Source: Bacilli bacterium (GTDB taxonomy: Bacteria; Bacillota_I; Bacilli_A; RF39; UBA660). Taken from it: DNA of 44,443 nt. The translations under genes and the position numbers were made by a program. This document shows, in pieces, positions 1 to 8,453 of this stretch. The stretch covers positions 1 to 44,443 of the forward strand of contig JAQWBL010000006.1 of the NCBI GenBank assembly GCA_028706395.1. Reading direction: 5' to 3'. The notes under the pieces are model-generated. The model saw only the letters and a list, made by a program, of their open reading frames with translations. It did no database searches and was not told the origin of the DNA. Each line of letters begins with the position of its first letter. Position 1 is the stretch's first letter.

Positions 1-578
1 TCATCACGTTTTACTTTGATTTCCAAAATTTCACCTAAAACAAATTTTTCTGAAATTAATTTAATATCATTTAAATCATTAGTTTCAACATTATTTATTG
101 ATAATATCTCATCACCAATTTTTAAATTAGTTTCAGCTTTTTCATCAATATAAGTAATTAATAATTTAGGATCTTTTACCGAAACATCAATACCTGCTTT
201 GTTATAACCAACAATTATTGCGTTTTGCATAGATTCTTTTAGCATCATTTGATCTCGAAACTTAACATCATCTCGATTTTGATTTGGTAACACAATTTTT
301 TCTTTTGGAATAAGTTCCCAACTCTTGTTTATATAAGAATAAAAAAATGATGGAATCGTTGCTCGAAATTCATAAACGTAAGCAAGATTAAAGGAATCAG
401 GTTTAATCGTATAACCTTTTATTTCAAGCTTATCTGATATATCACTCACTCCCCCAGGAGCATTGATATAATATGGTAGTTTAATTGTCATTAATGCAAA
501 TCCTATTAAAAGTCCAATAAAGAAGACATAGTTGTTTTTTACTATTTTTAAAATTTGTTCATATATTTTATTAAGCAT
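1..578 (-). CDS. ylbL: YlbL/SepM-like PDZ-domain protease, N-terminal part (cut by window edge)
   Basis: About 192 N-terminal residues are visible; the gene runs off the left edge. It starts at an ATG at 578 preceded by AAAGGA. The N-terminus is cytoplasmic, followed by one membrane segment (about residues 16-34) and an extracytoplasmic part. A PDZ domain lies at about 110-185, with the typical LKIGDEILSINN stretch. In this family a Lon-like (S16) serine protease domain follows, which here lies outside the window. YlbL of Bacillus and SepM of streptococci are membrane-anchored proteases that cleave peptides or proteins outside the membrane. The neighbour on the other strand is ylbJ, also a ylbL neighbour in Bacillus, which supports the call. 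Confidence 0.8.
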   Translation of the reverse strand, partial: MLNKIYEQILKIVKNNYVFFIGLLIGFALMTIKLPYYINAPGGVSDISDKLEIKGYTIKPDSFNLAYVYEFRATIPSFFYSYINKSWELIPKEKIVLPNQNRDDVKFRDQMMLKESMQNAIIVGYNKAGIDVSVKDPKLLITYIDEKAETNLKIGDEILSINNVETNDLNDIKLISEKFVLGEILEIKVKRD

Positions 579-623
579 AACCAAGTCCTTTCTATAATAA
601 ATATAGTTTGTATGGGGGAATTT

Positions 624-1604
624 ATGAATAAAAAAATTGGTAGTATTAGTATTGTTTTAATTTTAGGAATCTTTATATTTGAAATTTTAACACAATCAAG
701 TTCAATATATGACGCAATATCTTTTTCGCTTGGAATGTGGAAAAACAACATTTTCCCATCACTATTCCCTTTTTTTGTAATATCCGAAATAGCTATTAAT
801 TATGGTGTTGTTGAACTTTTTTCAGAACTCTTTAAACCTGTTATGCAAAAACTATTTAGACTTAATAGTGCTTCGTCATTTATTTTTGTAATGAGTCTGC
901 TTTCAGGTTTCCCTAGTAGTGCGAAATATACTAGAGAACTTCACCTAAAAGGTTTATTAAACGAACATGAGGCTTCAAAAATCTTAACCTTTAGTCATTT
1001 TTCAAATCCATTATTTATCTTGGGGACCGTTTCTATTATGTTCTTAAATAATAAAGAAGTAGGTTTACTTATTTTATTAAGTCATTATTTAACTAATATA
1101 ATAATTGGTCTTGGAATAAGAAATTACCATCCTTCAGTAAATAAAAATGAAAAAGTATCAATTAAAAGGGCTATTAGTAATATGCATAATAAAAGAATTA
1201 ATAACAAACTTCGATTCGGCCAAATTATTACTAATTCTCTAATTAATAGTATTAATACACTACTTTTAATATTAGGTGTTGTAACTATGTTTTTAGTTAT
1301 AACAACTATCATCGATAATAATTTAAATTTAAATAGTTACTTTCAAACCCTTTTAAATGGGTTTGTCGAAATGACCCAAGGATTAAAATATATTAGTCTT
1401 TTAGATATTCCACTTAAACTAAAATCTGTTTTATCAACCATGATTATATCTTTTGGAGGCATCAGTGTCCATGTTCAAACAATAAGTATTATAAGTGATA
1501 CTAAAATTAAATATATGCCTTTTTTAGTAGCTAGAATACTTCATGCCACCATTGCTTCGGTTATTGTTTTTATTACTTTTGATATTTGGATTTTGTTTAT
1601 TTAA
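624..1604 (+). CDS. ylbJ: YlbJ-like sporulation integral membrane protein
   Basis: A 326-residue polytopic membrane protein with about eight hydrophobic segments. The start is ATG 624 (MNKKIGSIS) because it follows GGGGGAA; an upstream in-frame ATG at 555 has no ribosome site and would lie over the ylbL promoter. The FPSLFPFFVISEI and SGFPSSAKYTREL stretches are typical of the YlbJ branch of nucleoside-recognition (Gate) membrane proteins. YlbJ is needed for normal spore formation in Bacillus, probably in membrane transport in the mother cell; its substrate is not established. It is divergent from ylbL with only 45 bases between the start codons. Its end overlaps the 3' end of the convergent prepilin gene by 4 bases. 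Confidence 0.85.
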   Translation: MNKKIGSISIVLILGIFIFEILTQSSSIYDAISFSLGMWKNNIFPSLFPFFVISEIAINYGVVELFSELFKPVMQKLFRLNSASSFIFVMSLLSGFPSSAKYTRELHLKGLLNEHEASKILTFSHFSNPLFILGTVSIMFLNNKEVGLLILLSHYLTNIIIGLGIRNYHPSVNKNEKVSIKRAISNMHNKRINNKLRFGQIITNSLINSINTLLLILGVVTMFLVITTIIDNNLNLNSYFQTLLNGFVEMTQGLKYISLLDIPLKLKSVLSTMIISFGGISVHVQTISIISDTKIKYMPFLVARILHATIASVIVFITFDIWILFI

Positions 1605-2116
1605 AATTCTTCTCCAACTAAATATTCTTTTAAACTATCGTATTGATAAACAACATTAATCCCAAAATTTTCACCTTCATATAAAGGATATAAAATGGGA
1701 ATATTTATTAATATATAAGAATCTAGATTATTATTAACGTTAGCAATATTTCGGTAAAACTCAACAATTGGTTCACCATAATAACTATCGTTTACTAGCT
1801 TTGTTTTATAAGTTCCATAACTAAATGTTTTATTAGCTCGATCAATTGATAAAGAACTAACTGTTCCATCCATAAATTCAAATGTAATACAATCAACACC
1901 ACAGTCACTAATATGAGTGATTGTTTTGGTTGTAAATTCTTTACTTATTTGTTCAGTAATAGTTGCTTGTTTAATAAATAATTCCGTTTTATAACCACTA
2001 GTAGTATATAATTCTTTTAATGAGAGTAATAGTTGAAATAATAAGACAATAACAATTGTTGTAATCGAAAATGATAAAATTAATTCAACGACCGTAAACC
2101 CTTTTTGTGACTTCAT
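1601..2116 (-). CDS. Type IV prepilin-like protein (ComG-type minor pseudopilin)
   Basis: A 171-residue protein with a class III signal: short basic leader MKSQKG, then FTVVEL with Glu at +5 of the mature protein, then a hydrophobic helix of about 22 residues. The prepilin peptidase encoded nearby (4070-4840) would cleave between G6 and F7. The rest is a globular extracytoplasmic domain with one close cysteine pair (CGVDC) that could form a disulfide. It is the second gene of a two-gene unit: the upstream prepilin ends one base before this ATG, which points to translational coupling. Sequence alone does not assign it to a particular ComG subunit; low hydroxyl content and a short tail suggest a minor pilin. 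Confidence 0.8.
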   Translation of the reverse strand: MKSQKGFTVVELILSFSITTIVIVLLFQLLLSLKELYTTSGYKTELFIKQATITEQISKEFTTKTITHISDCGVDCITFEFMDGTVSSLSIDRANKTFSYGTYKTKLVNDSYYGEPIVEFYRNIANVNNNLDSYILINIPILYPLYEGENFGINVVYQYDSLKEYLVGEEF

Positions 2117-2117
2117 A

Positions 2118-2624
2118 TTATTCAGCCCCTAACTTAAGTGTAGCATGAGTATCGTCATTAAAATGGACAATTAAACGATATCCATTATTATTTTTATCAT
2201 AAGTAATATAATCTAAAAAGGTCGTTGTTTTAGCATCAACATTATAATCTAATTTAAATTGATCTTTTAAATTGGTTATATCTTCTAACGTAAAATAAAC
2301 ATCTTTGACATTTAAATCAGTAAATAATTTATTACAGTAAGTTGGTTCCAAAAATAAATCATCAGTACAGTCTGTTATATTTAAATATTGACTATTTTCG
2401 TTAATAAGTCTATTTTTAATATTAACAAAATCAACATCTAATATATATTTTTTTATTTGATTAGTTGCGTATAAACTATTTACCGTATTATAAGAAAAAG
2501 TCCTTTGATAGTTTTGATATGTTTGTCTAAATTGAATAAACATATACAAAAGTGCTGACGTTACAAAAGTAGAAACAATTAAAGTTTCTGTTAACATAAA
2601 CGCTAAATTATTTAGTTTTTTCAT
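2118..2624 (-). CDS. Type IV prepilin-like protein (minor pseudopilin)
   Basis: A 168-residue protein. I start it at ATG 2624 (MKKLNNLA) because AAGGAG sits seven bases upstream; the ATG at 2630 is one base from that site and too close. The signal is MKKLNNLA then FMLTETL: cleavage after A8 leaves F1 and Glu at +5, followed by a hydrophobic helix. The globular part contains two cysteines about 14 residues apart (CTDDLFLEPTYC). It is first in the two-gene pilin unit and divergent from the GspE/PilB gene 92 bases away. Which pilus position it fills cannot be told from sequence. No obvious major pilin (ComGC type) is in the window, so one probably lies elsewhere. Confidence 0.75.
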   Translation of the reverse strand: MKKLNNLAFMLTETLIVSTFVTSALLYMFIQFRQTYQNYQRTFSYNTVNSLYATNQIKKYILDVDFVNIKNRLINENSQYLNITDCTDDLFLEPTYCNKLFTDLNVKDVYFTLEDITNLKDQFKLDYNVDAKTTTFLDYITYDKNNNGYRLIVHFNDDTHATLKLGAE

Positions 2625-2642
2625 AAACATGCTCCTTTTAGA

Positions 2643-2671
2643 TTGTTTTTATTATGAATATATTATATAAT
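2643..2671 (+). promoter_or_regulatory. Sigma-A-type promoter for the pilus ATPase gene, with hairpin leader
   Basis: TTGTTT at 2643-2648, a 17-base spacer, then a perfect TATAAT at 2666-2671. Transcription would start near 2678. A 7-bp inverted repeat, TTTAGGA (2675-2681) and TCCTAAA (2692-2698), lies at the predicted start and just before the AAGGAG ribosome site, so it could be an operator or a leader hairpin. Confidence 0.6.
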
Positions 2672-2716
2672 ATTTTTAGGATAAATACTAGTCCTAAATA
2701 AAAAGGAGTTGACCTA

Positions 2717-4039
2717 ATGATAGCAAAATTTGACTTTGAAAAAACCCCTGTTGTAGAAGTCGTTAATGAAATATTAGTAGATGCTAGCAAAAGAGGCGCG
2801 AGTGATATACATTTTGACCCTTTAACTGATTACATGAAAGTTAGAATTAGGATCGATGGTTCCCTGATTAATTATACCGAGGTTCCTAATGGTGTTAAGA
2901 AAAATCTAATTACTAGAATTAAAATCATTTCTGGTATGAATATAACTGAAAGTCGTCTTCCACAAGATGGAGCGATTAAAGCCACCCTTAAAGATATCAA
3001 TCTAGATCTCCGTGTTTCTTCTATTCCAACCAGCGAAGGTGAAAAAATAGTTATTCGTATTTTGGACTATTCAATGAGTTTAAATGGTCTTGAAAATCTA
3101 GGCTTTAGTGCTGAAAACTATAAAAAAGTATTAAAAATGATTACTGTTCCCAATGGTATAATCTTAGTAACTGGGGCAACTGGTAGTGGGAAATCGACTA
3201 CTGTTTACTCTATCTTACAGAGACTAAATCGTGAAGAAACAAATATTATTACGGTTGAAGATCCAATAGAAATGGATGTTGAAGGTATTAACCAAATTCA
3301 AACTAATAGTGAAATTGGATTAGACTTTGCTACTTCCCTTCGTTCGATTTTGAGACAGGATCCGAACATTATAATGGTTGGGGAAATAAGAGATACCGAA
3401 ACAGCTAAAATAGCCGTTCGTGCATCTATTACCGGACACTTAGTTTTATCAACACTCCATACTAATGACTCGTTAAATACAATTGAAAGATTACTTGATA
3501 TGGAAGTTGAACGTTATTTATTGGCTAGTTCATTAACAGGAATTATCTCCCAAAAATTAGCGCGTAAATTATGTCAAAATTGTAAAACAACAAGACCAAC
3601 TAATGATTATGAAAAATCATTGATTAAAAAAGTTTTAAATCGAGAAGTAGATGAAGTTTATACCAGTGAAGGATGTGAAATTTGTGGCAATGGATATCAC
3701 GGACGTATCGCCCTTCATGAAGTATTAGTAATCAATCAAGAGATTAAAGATGCCATTAGTTCTGGTATTGCAAGAGAAATACTTAGAGATTTAGTTTATA
3801 AAACAGATGTTACTACCCTACTACAAGATGGTTTAGAAAAGGTTGTTAATGGCCTTACAACTTTTGAAGAAGTACTTAAATTAATTGAATTAGAGGGTGA
3901 AGATGCTTATGGTAAGTTTGATTTAAAGACAGCTATTGATTCAACTACCATTGTTAATGAATATGGTAATGGAAACGGTAATACCGAAGAAGTAACACCA
4001 ATCCCGACTAATGATGAAATTGAAGCTATTGAAATATAA
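2717..4039 (+). CDS. GspE/PilB-family type IV pilus assembly ATPase (ComGA-like)
   Basis: A 440-residue hexameric traffic ATPase that would drive pilin assembly at the inner face of the membrane. An N2-like domain (ASDIHFDP near 28) is followed by the RecA-like domain: Walker A GATGSGKST at 153-161, Asp box, Walker B with MVGEIRD, and the His box (STLHTND). Four cysteines follow as CQNC and CEIC, the zinc site of PilB/GspE proteins. The large N1 domain is missing, as in ComGA. After the usual end (near 395) there is an acidic, Asn/Gly/Thr-rich tail of about 45 residues of unknown role. It sits alone on the plus strand between pilins and prepilin peptidase, both on the minus strand. Confidence 0.9.
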   Translation: MIAKFDFEKTPVVEVVNEILVDASKRGASDIHFDPLTDYMKVRIRIDGSLINYTEVPNGVKKNLITRIKIISGMNITESRLPQDGAIKATLKDINLDLRVSSIPTSEGEKIVIRILDYSMSLNGLENLGFSAENYKKVLKMITVPNGIILVTGATGSGKSTTVYSILQRLNREETNIITVEDPIEMDVEGINQIQTNSEIGLDFATSLRSILRQDPNIIMVGEIRDTETAKIAVRASITGHLVLSTLHTNDSLNTIERLLDMEVERYLLASSLTGIISQKLARKLCQNCKTTRPTNDYEKSLIKKVLNREVDEVYTSEGCEICGNGYHGRIALHEVLVINQEIKDAISSGIAREILRDLVYKTDVTTLLQDGLEKVVNGLTTFEEVLKLIELEGEDAYGKFDLKTAIDSTTIVNEYGNGNGNTEEVTPIPTNDEIEAIEI

Positions 4040-4040
4040 A

Positions 4041-4067
4041 AAAACAAGGTAATTAAAACCTTGTTTT
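4041..4067. terminator. Bidirectional intrinsic terminator
   Basis: Stem AAAACAAGGT (4041-4050) pairs with ACCTTGTTTT (4058-4067), with a 7-base loop. T-runs exist on both strands. It lies directly between the convergent ends of the pilus ATPase gene and the prepilin peptidase gene. Confidence 0.85.
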
Positions 4068-4069
4068 TT

Positions 4070-4840
4070 TTACATCATTAATAAATTTATAATAACATTA
4101 ATATCTATTTTTAATAGCAATATGATTAAAGCTGCACTGCATAAGAATGGTCCAAACGGAATAATTCGATCCTTATTGGGGTTGGTTGCCAACATAAAAA
4201 TTGATATTGGAAGTCCAATAAATGATGCTAAGAAAATTGCTATTAAAGCCATTTCCCATCCAAATACTAGACCAAAGATAAATAATAATTTAATGTCTCC
4301 CCCACCCATTGATTCTTTTTTAAATAAAAAATCACCAAGTTGTTTAATAAGATACATTATTCCAAAGGCAACTGCACCATTAAATAAAGCTACTAGTAAT
4401 CCATCAATATCTTTTAAAAGAAAAATTCCAATCATTAATAGTACAGAAGAGACGATTAATACTTCATCAGAGATTATATAATATAGATAATCACTAAGAA
4501 AGATAATTAAGGTCATTGATATAAATGTTAAAGCTATAAATAGTTCTATAGATAATCCAAACACTAAATAAGCTATAACAAAAAGAAGACCAGTTACAAA
4601 TTCAAAAAATGGATAAAATAAAGATATTTTAATTTTACAATTCTTACATTTACCACCTTGGAAAATATAAGAAAAAATAGGTATAAGTTCGATGGCTGTT
4701 AACTGATGATTACAGTTTGTACAGTGTGATGGCGGGGAAATAATTGATTCCCCTTTTGGTAATCTGTATCCAACCACATTGTAAAACGAACCAAGCGTTA
4801 TTCCAAAGAGAAAGAAAGTAATTATATAATATAGTTCCAT
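4070..4840 (-). CDS. Prepilin peptidase / N-methyltransferase (PilD/ComC family)
   Basis: A 256-residue membrane enzyme that cleaves the leader of type IV prepilins and N-methylates the new N-terminus. The N-terminal cytoplasmic domain has the four zinc cysteines (CTNC and CKNC, about residues 40-67) with ELIPIFSYI between them. The aspartyl protease part has conserved aspartates: a first Asp in the LSDYLYYIISDE segment and the second in MGGGDIKLL (GxGDxKL type). About seven membrane segments follow the N-terminal one. It lies 13 bases downstream of the PilC gene, so the two are probably cotranscribed, and it would process both prepilins at 1601-2624. Confidence 0.93.
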   Translation of the reverse strand: MELYYIITFFLFGITLGSFYNVVGYRLPKGESIISPPSHCTNCNHQLTAIELIPIFSYIFQGGKCKNCKIKISLFYPFFEFVTGLLFVIAYLVFGLSIELFIALTFISMTLIIFLSDYLYYIISDEVLIVSSVLLMIGIFLLKDIDGLLVALFNGAVAFGIMYLIKQLGDFLFKKESMGGGDIKLLFIFGLVFGWEMALIAIFLASFIGLPISIFMLATNPNKDRIIPFGPFLCSAALIILLLKIDINVIINLLMM

Positions 4841-4853
4841 GATATCATACTCC

Positions 4854-6887
4854 TTATTGCTGTATTAATGTAAATGTATTGAACATTGGTATAACGATTG
4901 ATAAAACGATTATTCCAACAACAACTGTTAAAAATACTATCAGTGCTGGTTCAATTAAACTTTTAAGACGAGTTACAGCATTTCTGTGAAGTTCTTGATA
5001 GTAAAGTGATACTTTACCCATCATTTCTGGTAATTGACCAGTTTTTTCACCTGTAACTAGCATCTCATAAGCTGGTAATGGGAAAGCCCAATGATCTTTA
5101 AAGGCTAACGATATTTTATCACCACGGGCTAAATTGCTTATTGTATCAAGAATTAGCATCTTAAATATTTCATTATTAGTAATTCTATTTAATACTTCCA
5201 TACTATCCGTAATAAAGACATTATGTGATAGTAATGATGAAAAGGTTTTAGTAAATATAGTAACTTCGTTATAAATCATAATATTACCAAATCCTGGTAG
5301 ATGCATCATAATCCATTGTAAGAATGTTCTAATTAACTTAACGTTATTATATAAATAAGATGTAACAATTGCTAATATTGCTAAACCAATTATTAGCCAT
5401 ACTAAGTTAGCTTCTAAAAACTCACTAACAGCCATAACCCCACGAGTAAAGGCTGGTATTTGACTAGCATCAATTGTTTCATAAATAGTAACAAATCTAG
5501 GGATAACAAACATCATAATAAAGGTAACAACGGCTAACGATAAGATTAAGACTGCTGATGGATAAATCATAGCTGTAACCATTTGTTTACGGGTTTTTTC
5601 TGTCTCACTATAATAATCAGCCATATCATCTAAAGTTTCAGGCAACTGCCCGGTCATTTCAGCGGCTTTAACCATATTTATAAGTAGTTTAGGGAAAGCT
5701 ACACCTTGTTTAGCTAAAGCTTCACTAAAACTTTCACCCATTGTTAAATCATAGATCATTGACCTAAATATTCTTTGATATGATTTATTTTTATATTGTC
5801 TAGTTAAAATCTTTAATGAATCAACTAGTGGAATACCTGATTTAATATAAGTCGATAATTGAGTTAAGAAGAAAAGTAAATCTTTGGTTTTAATTTTTGT
5901 TGTGTTAATCGTTGATCTACCATGGAAGAAAACAATCCATTTATTTGTACGAATACTATATACTTCAAATCCTTCACTAAGTAGGTATGAATGAACCTCA
6001 ACTTTCGAAAAAGCTTCGAAATAGCCCTTAACAACTTTTCCTTCAGCATTTTTACCAACATATTCATAAAGTATTTTAACATTACTACGTTCAGCATCTT
6101 CACCTTCAAAGTTAATTAATAAGGCTTGTCTGTTAATATCACGCTTATTTTTAGCATTTTTAACAAGTGCTGAATTATTATATTTATCAACGATTTTTTG
6201 TTTAATACTTTTAGGAATATTGAAAAACTTAACTAAAAAGTCATTGATATAGTCCCCTACTTTTTTCTTTTCAATAACAACGTTTTCATTGCGATACTCT
6301 TCAGTACGTTTCTTCTTTTCTTCAAGAAGTTGGGCACGTTTAATAACTTCTTCTTCCTTTTTATTTTTTTTCTTTAATTCTTCTTCGATCTTACGGCGCA
6401 TCATAATTTCTTTTTTATGAGCTCTTTCCTCAGCTAAACGCTTCTTCTTGTTTAATCTAGCAGCACGACTGCTTTCAGTACGAGCCATATAGTTGTGATA
6501 AGCTTTTCTTATTTGATCAAAAACTAAAGAAATAAGGTAATTTAATAAAGCAAATGGAACTAATAACCCATAAATAATCCATTTTATAAAACGATAAACA
6601 AAGTAACAAATAACCATTATCCCTTTTAAAGAATACGTCAAAAAAACCAATGGTTTACTAAAAACCACTTTGTATAATAAATAAGATAAATATATAAAAC
6701 CTTTTCCAATTAACTGTCCTATTTTTAAGATTGTATTAACTACAACCGTTATAAGAGTAATGTTAAAAAAGAAAAAACCAAGGGATATATATTTAACTAT
6801 GCTAATAAATGATTTGAAAATAAACGAAACCATTTTATACACGTATATGAACGGTAATACTGCAATTGGTCTATTCACATAACGCAC
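4854..6887 (-). CDS. PilC/GspF-family pilus inner-membrane platform protein with a long N-terminal extension
   Basis: The C-terminal 400 residues are a complete PilC/GspF protein. A short N-terminal platform domain (YEYVGKNAEGKVVKGYFEA, from about 275) is followed by two GspF domains (about 335-460 and 540-670), each ending in hydrophobic segments. The first 270 residues are unusual: four or five hydrophobic segments (about 10-130), a very basic/acidic Lys-Glu-Arg coiled-coil stretch (about 137-205), and a basic linker. Family members are usually near 350-420 residues; this one is 677. The start is a GTG, either 6887 or the next GTG three codons on, both near GGGG. It is cotranscribed with prepilin peptidase. 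Its role is to anchor the assembling pilus and couple it to the ATPase. Confidence 0.9.
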   Translation of the reverse strand: MRYVNRPIAVLPFIYVYKMVSFIFKSFISIVKYISLGFFFFNITLITVVVNTILKIGQLIGKGFIYLSYLLYKVVFSKPLVFLTYSLKGIMVICYFVYRFIKWIIYGLLVPFALLNYLISLVFDQIRKAYHNYMARTESSRAARLNKKKRLAEERAHKKEIMMRRKIEEELKKKNKKEEEVIKRAQLLEEKKKRTEEYRNENVVIEKKKVGDYINDFLVKFFNIPKSIKQKIVDKYNNSALVKNAKNKRDINRQALLINFEGEDAERSNVKILYEYVGKNAEGKVVKGYFEAFSKVEVHSYLLSEGFEVYSIRTNKWIVFFHGRSTINTTKIKTKDLLFFLTQLSTYIKSGIPLVDSLKILTRQYKNKSYQRIFRSMIYDLTMGESFSEALAKQGVAFPKLLINMVKAAEMTGQLPETLDDMADYYSETEKTRKQMVTAMIYPSAVLILSLAVVTFIMMFVIPRFVTIYETIDASQIPAFTRGVMAVSEFLEANLVWLIIGLAILAIVTSYLYNNVKLIRTFLQWIMMHLPGFGNIMIYNEVTIFTKTFSSLLSHNVFITDSMEVLNRITNNEIFKMLILDTISNLARGDKISLAFKDHWAFPLPAYEMLVTGEKTGQLPEMMGKVSLYYQELHRNAVTRLKSLIEPALIVFLTVVVGIIVLSIVIPMFNTFTLIQQ

Positions 6888-6991
6888 CCCATTACTCTTT
6901 TATCTTCTATATACAAATTATAACATAAAACATTTTTTTTTAAAACATTTTTATACTAATACATATAATATTATAAGAAAGGAGTATTAAA

Positions 6992-7327
6992 ATGAATTAT
7001 TATAATTACCCTTTTATGAATTATTCAAGACCGGGATTGTTTGGTTCCCTATTTCAAAACAAAATTAATTGGGGATCTTTATTAAATAACACTAGTAGAA
7101 CCTTAAACTTAATAAATCAAGCAGTTCCAATAATTCAAAAGATTCCACCGATTTATCGAAACGCAAAAACGATGTTTAAAGTAATGAATGAGTTTAGAAG
7201 AGTAGATACTCCAACAACCAAAACAAATTCTTCAACTCATAAACCAACTTCAAATAACGAAATGGAAACCAAGCGACAAGACAACGTAAATAATAATTAC
7301 GAAGGTGGTCCGACTTTCTTCTTATAA
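6992..7327 (+). CDS. Small YqfQ/VrrA-like protein
   Basis: A 111-residue protein starting at ATG 6992 after AAAGGAG. It begins with Tyr/Asn-rich MNYYNYPFMNY, has a central amphipathic region (about 25-70), a polar low-complexity Thr/Ser/Asn linker, and ends in GGPTFFL. Short proteins with this plan, a tail of this type and a location next to rpoD/dnaG are annotated as YqfQ (VrrA-like) in Bacillus. The match rests on context and general form, not on a diagnostic motif. YqfQ function is not known to me; a spore association has been suggested for the family. Confidence 0.5.
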   Translation: MNYYNYPFMNYSRPGLFGSLFQNKINWGSLLNNTSRTLNLINQAVPIIQKIPPIYRNAKTMFKVMNEFRRVDTPTTKTNSSTHKPTSNNEMETKRQDNVNNNYEGGPTFFL

Positions 7328-7335
7328 TACCAATA

Positions 7336-7358
7336 AAAAAGTTGTATCACAACTTTTT
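7336..7358. terminator. Bidirectional intrinsic terminator
   Basis: AAAAAGTTGT (7336-7345) and ACAACTTTTT (7349-7358) form a 10-bp stem with a 3-base loop between the convergent ends of the YqfQ-like gene and rpoD. Confidence 0.8.
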
Positions 7359-7373
7359 ATAATGTCTAAATTT

Positions 7374-8453
7374 TTAATCAATCATATAATCTTTTAATTT
7401 TCTTGAACGTGATGGATGACGAAGTTTTCTTAAGGCTTTTGCTTCAATTTGTCTAATTCTCTCACGAGTTACACCAAACAACTGTCCTACTTCTTCAAGT
7501 GTTCTAGTTTTTCCATCTTCTAATCCAAAACGAAGTCTAATAACTTTTTCTTCACGTTCTGTTAAAGTAAGTAATACCCCTGAAATTTCATCTTTAAGCA
7601 TTTCATTAGTTGCATAATCTTCAGGATCAACATTACGTTCATCTTTAATAAAATCACCTAAATGAGAATCGGCTTCTTCACCAATTGGTGTTTCCAAACT
7701 AACGGGTTCTTGAGAAATCTTATATATATCTCTTATTTTATCGATTGAAATTTTCATACGATCCGCTAATTCTTCTTCAGTTGGTTCACGATTTAATTCA
7801 AGTGTTAGTTGACGTTGTAGACGGGCAAGTTTATTAATTGTTTCAACCATATGAACAGGAACTCTAATAGTACGAGCTTGGTCTGCGATAGCTCTAGTTA
7901 TAGCTTGCCTAATCCACCAAGTAGCATACGTTGAAAATTTAAATCCTTTTTGAACATCAAATTTTTCAACAGCCTTCATTAATCCAATATTACCTTCTTG
8001 AATTAAATCTAAAAATAACATTCCTCGACCAACATATCTTTTGGCAATACTAACAACTAATCGAAGATTCGCCTCAGCAAGTATCTTTTTAGCCGATTCA
8101 TCGCCTTCAACAATACGATCAGCCAGACTTAATTCTTCTTCATAAGTTAATAATTTTATCTGACCTATTTCTTTTAAATACATTCTAACAGGATCATTAA
8201 TTGTTAAATCCTTTGTTAAAATAGTGTCGTCTAAGATTAAACTATCACCTGATGATTCGCCTGTTTCATTTTGCGAAACAACCTTTATTCCATGTTCCGT
8301 AAAAGCATTATATAAATCATCTAAAGTATCGGCATCTAAATCCAATCCTTTTAAGGCTTCGGCTAATTCCTCATAAGTAATATGACCTTTTTCCTGGCCA
8401 GATTTTACTAACTCTTCTTTTCTATCCTCAAAACTTTTAATTTCATTAATCAT
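7374..8453 (-). CDS. rpoD: RNA polymerase primary sigma factor (sigma-70/SigA)
   Basis: A 359-residue sigma factor with all core regions: 1.2 ([17 protein letters not shown], about 88-105), 2.1-2.4 ([20 protein letters not shown], then [14 protein letters not shown]), region 3, and region 4 with the helix-turn-helix ([20 protein letters not shown]). It directs the RNA polymerase core to vegetative promoters. The N-terminal region is short, as in Bacillus SigA. Its ATG overlaps the TGA stop of dnaG (ATGA), so it is translationally coupled to dnaG in the familiar dnaG-rpoD operon. That TGA stop also shows the standard genetic code is used. Confidence 0.97.
   Translation of the reverse strand: MINEIKSFEDRKEELVKSGQEKGHITYEELAEALKGLDLDADTLDDLYNAFTEHGIKVVSQNETGESSGDSLILDDTILTKDLTINDPVRMYLKEIGQIKLLTYEEELSLADRIVEGDESAKKILAEANLRLVVSIAKRYVGRGMLFLDLIQEGNIGLMKAVEKFDVQKGFKFSTYATWWIRQAITRAIADQARTIRVPVHMVETINKLARLQRQLTLELNREPTEEELADRMKISIDKIRDIYKISQEPVSLETPIGEEADSHLGDFIKDERNVDPEDYATNEMLKDEISGVLLTLTEREEKVIRLRFGLEDGKTRTLEEVGQLFGVTRERIRQIEAKALRKLRHPSRSRKLKDYMID

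Noticed and set aside
8450-8453. Mycoplasma-type genetic code (TGA = Trp), suggested by the AT-rich composition
   Set aside because: TGA terminates dnaG in an ATGA overlap with rpoD, and proteins through the window use TGG for Trp and are full length under the standard code.
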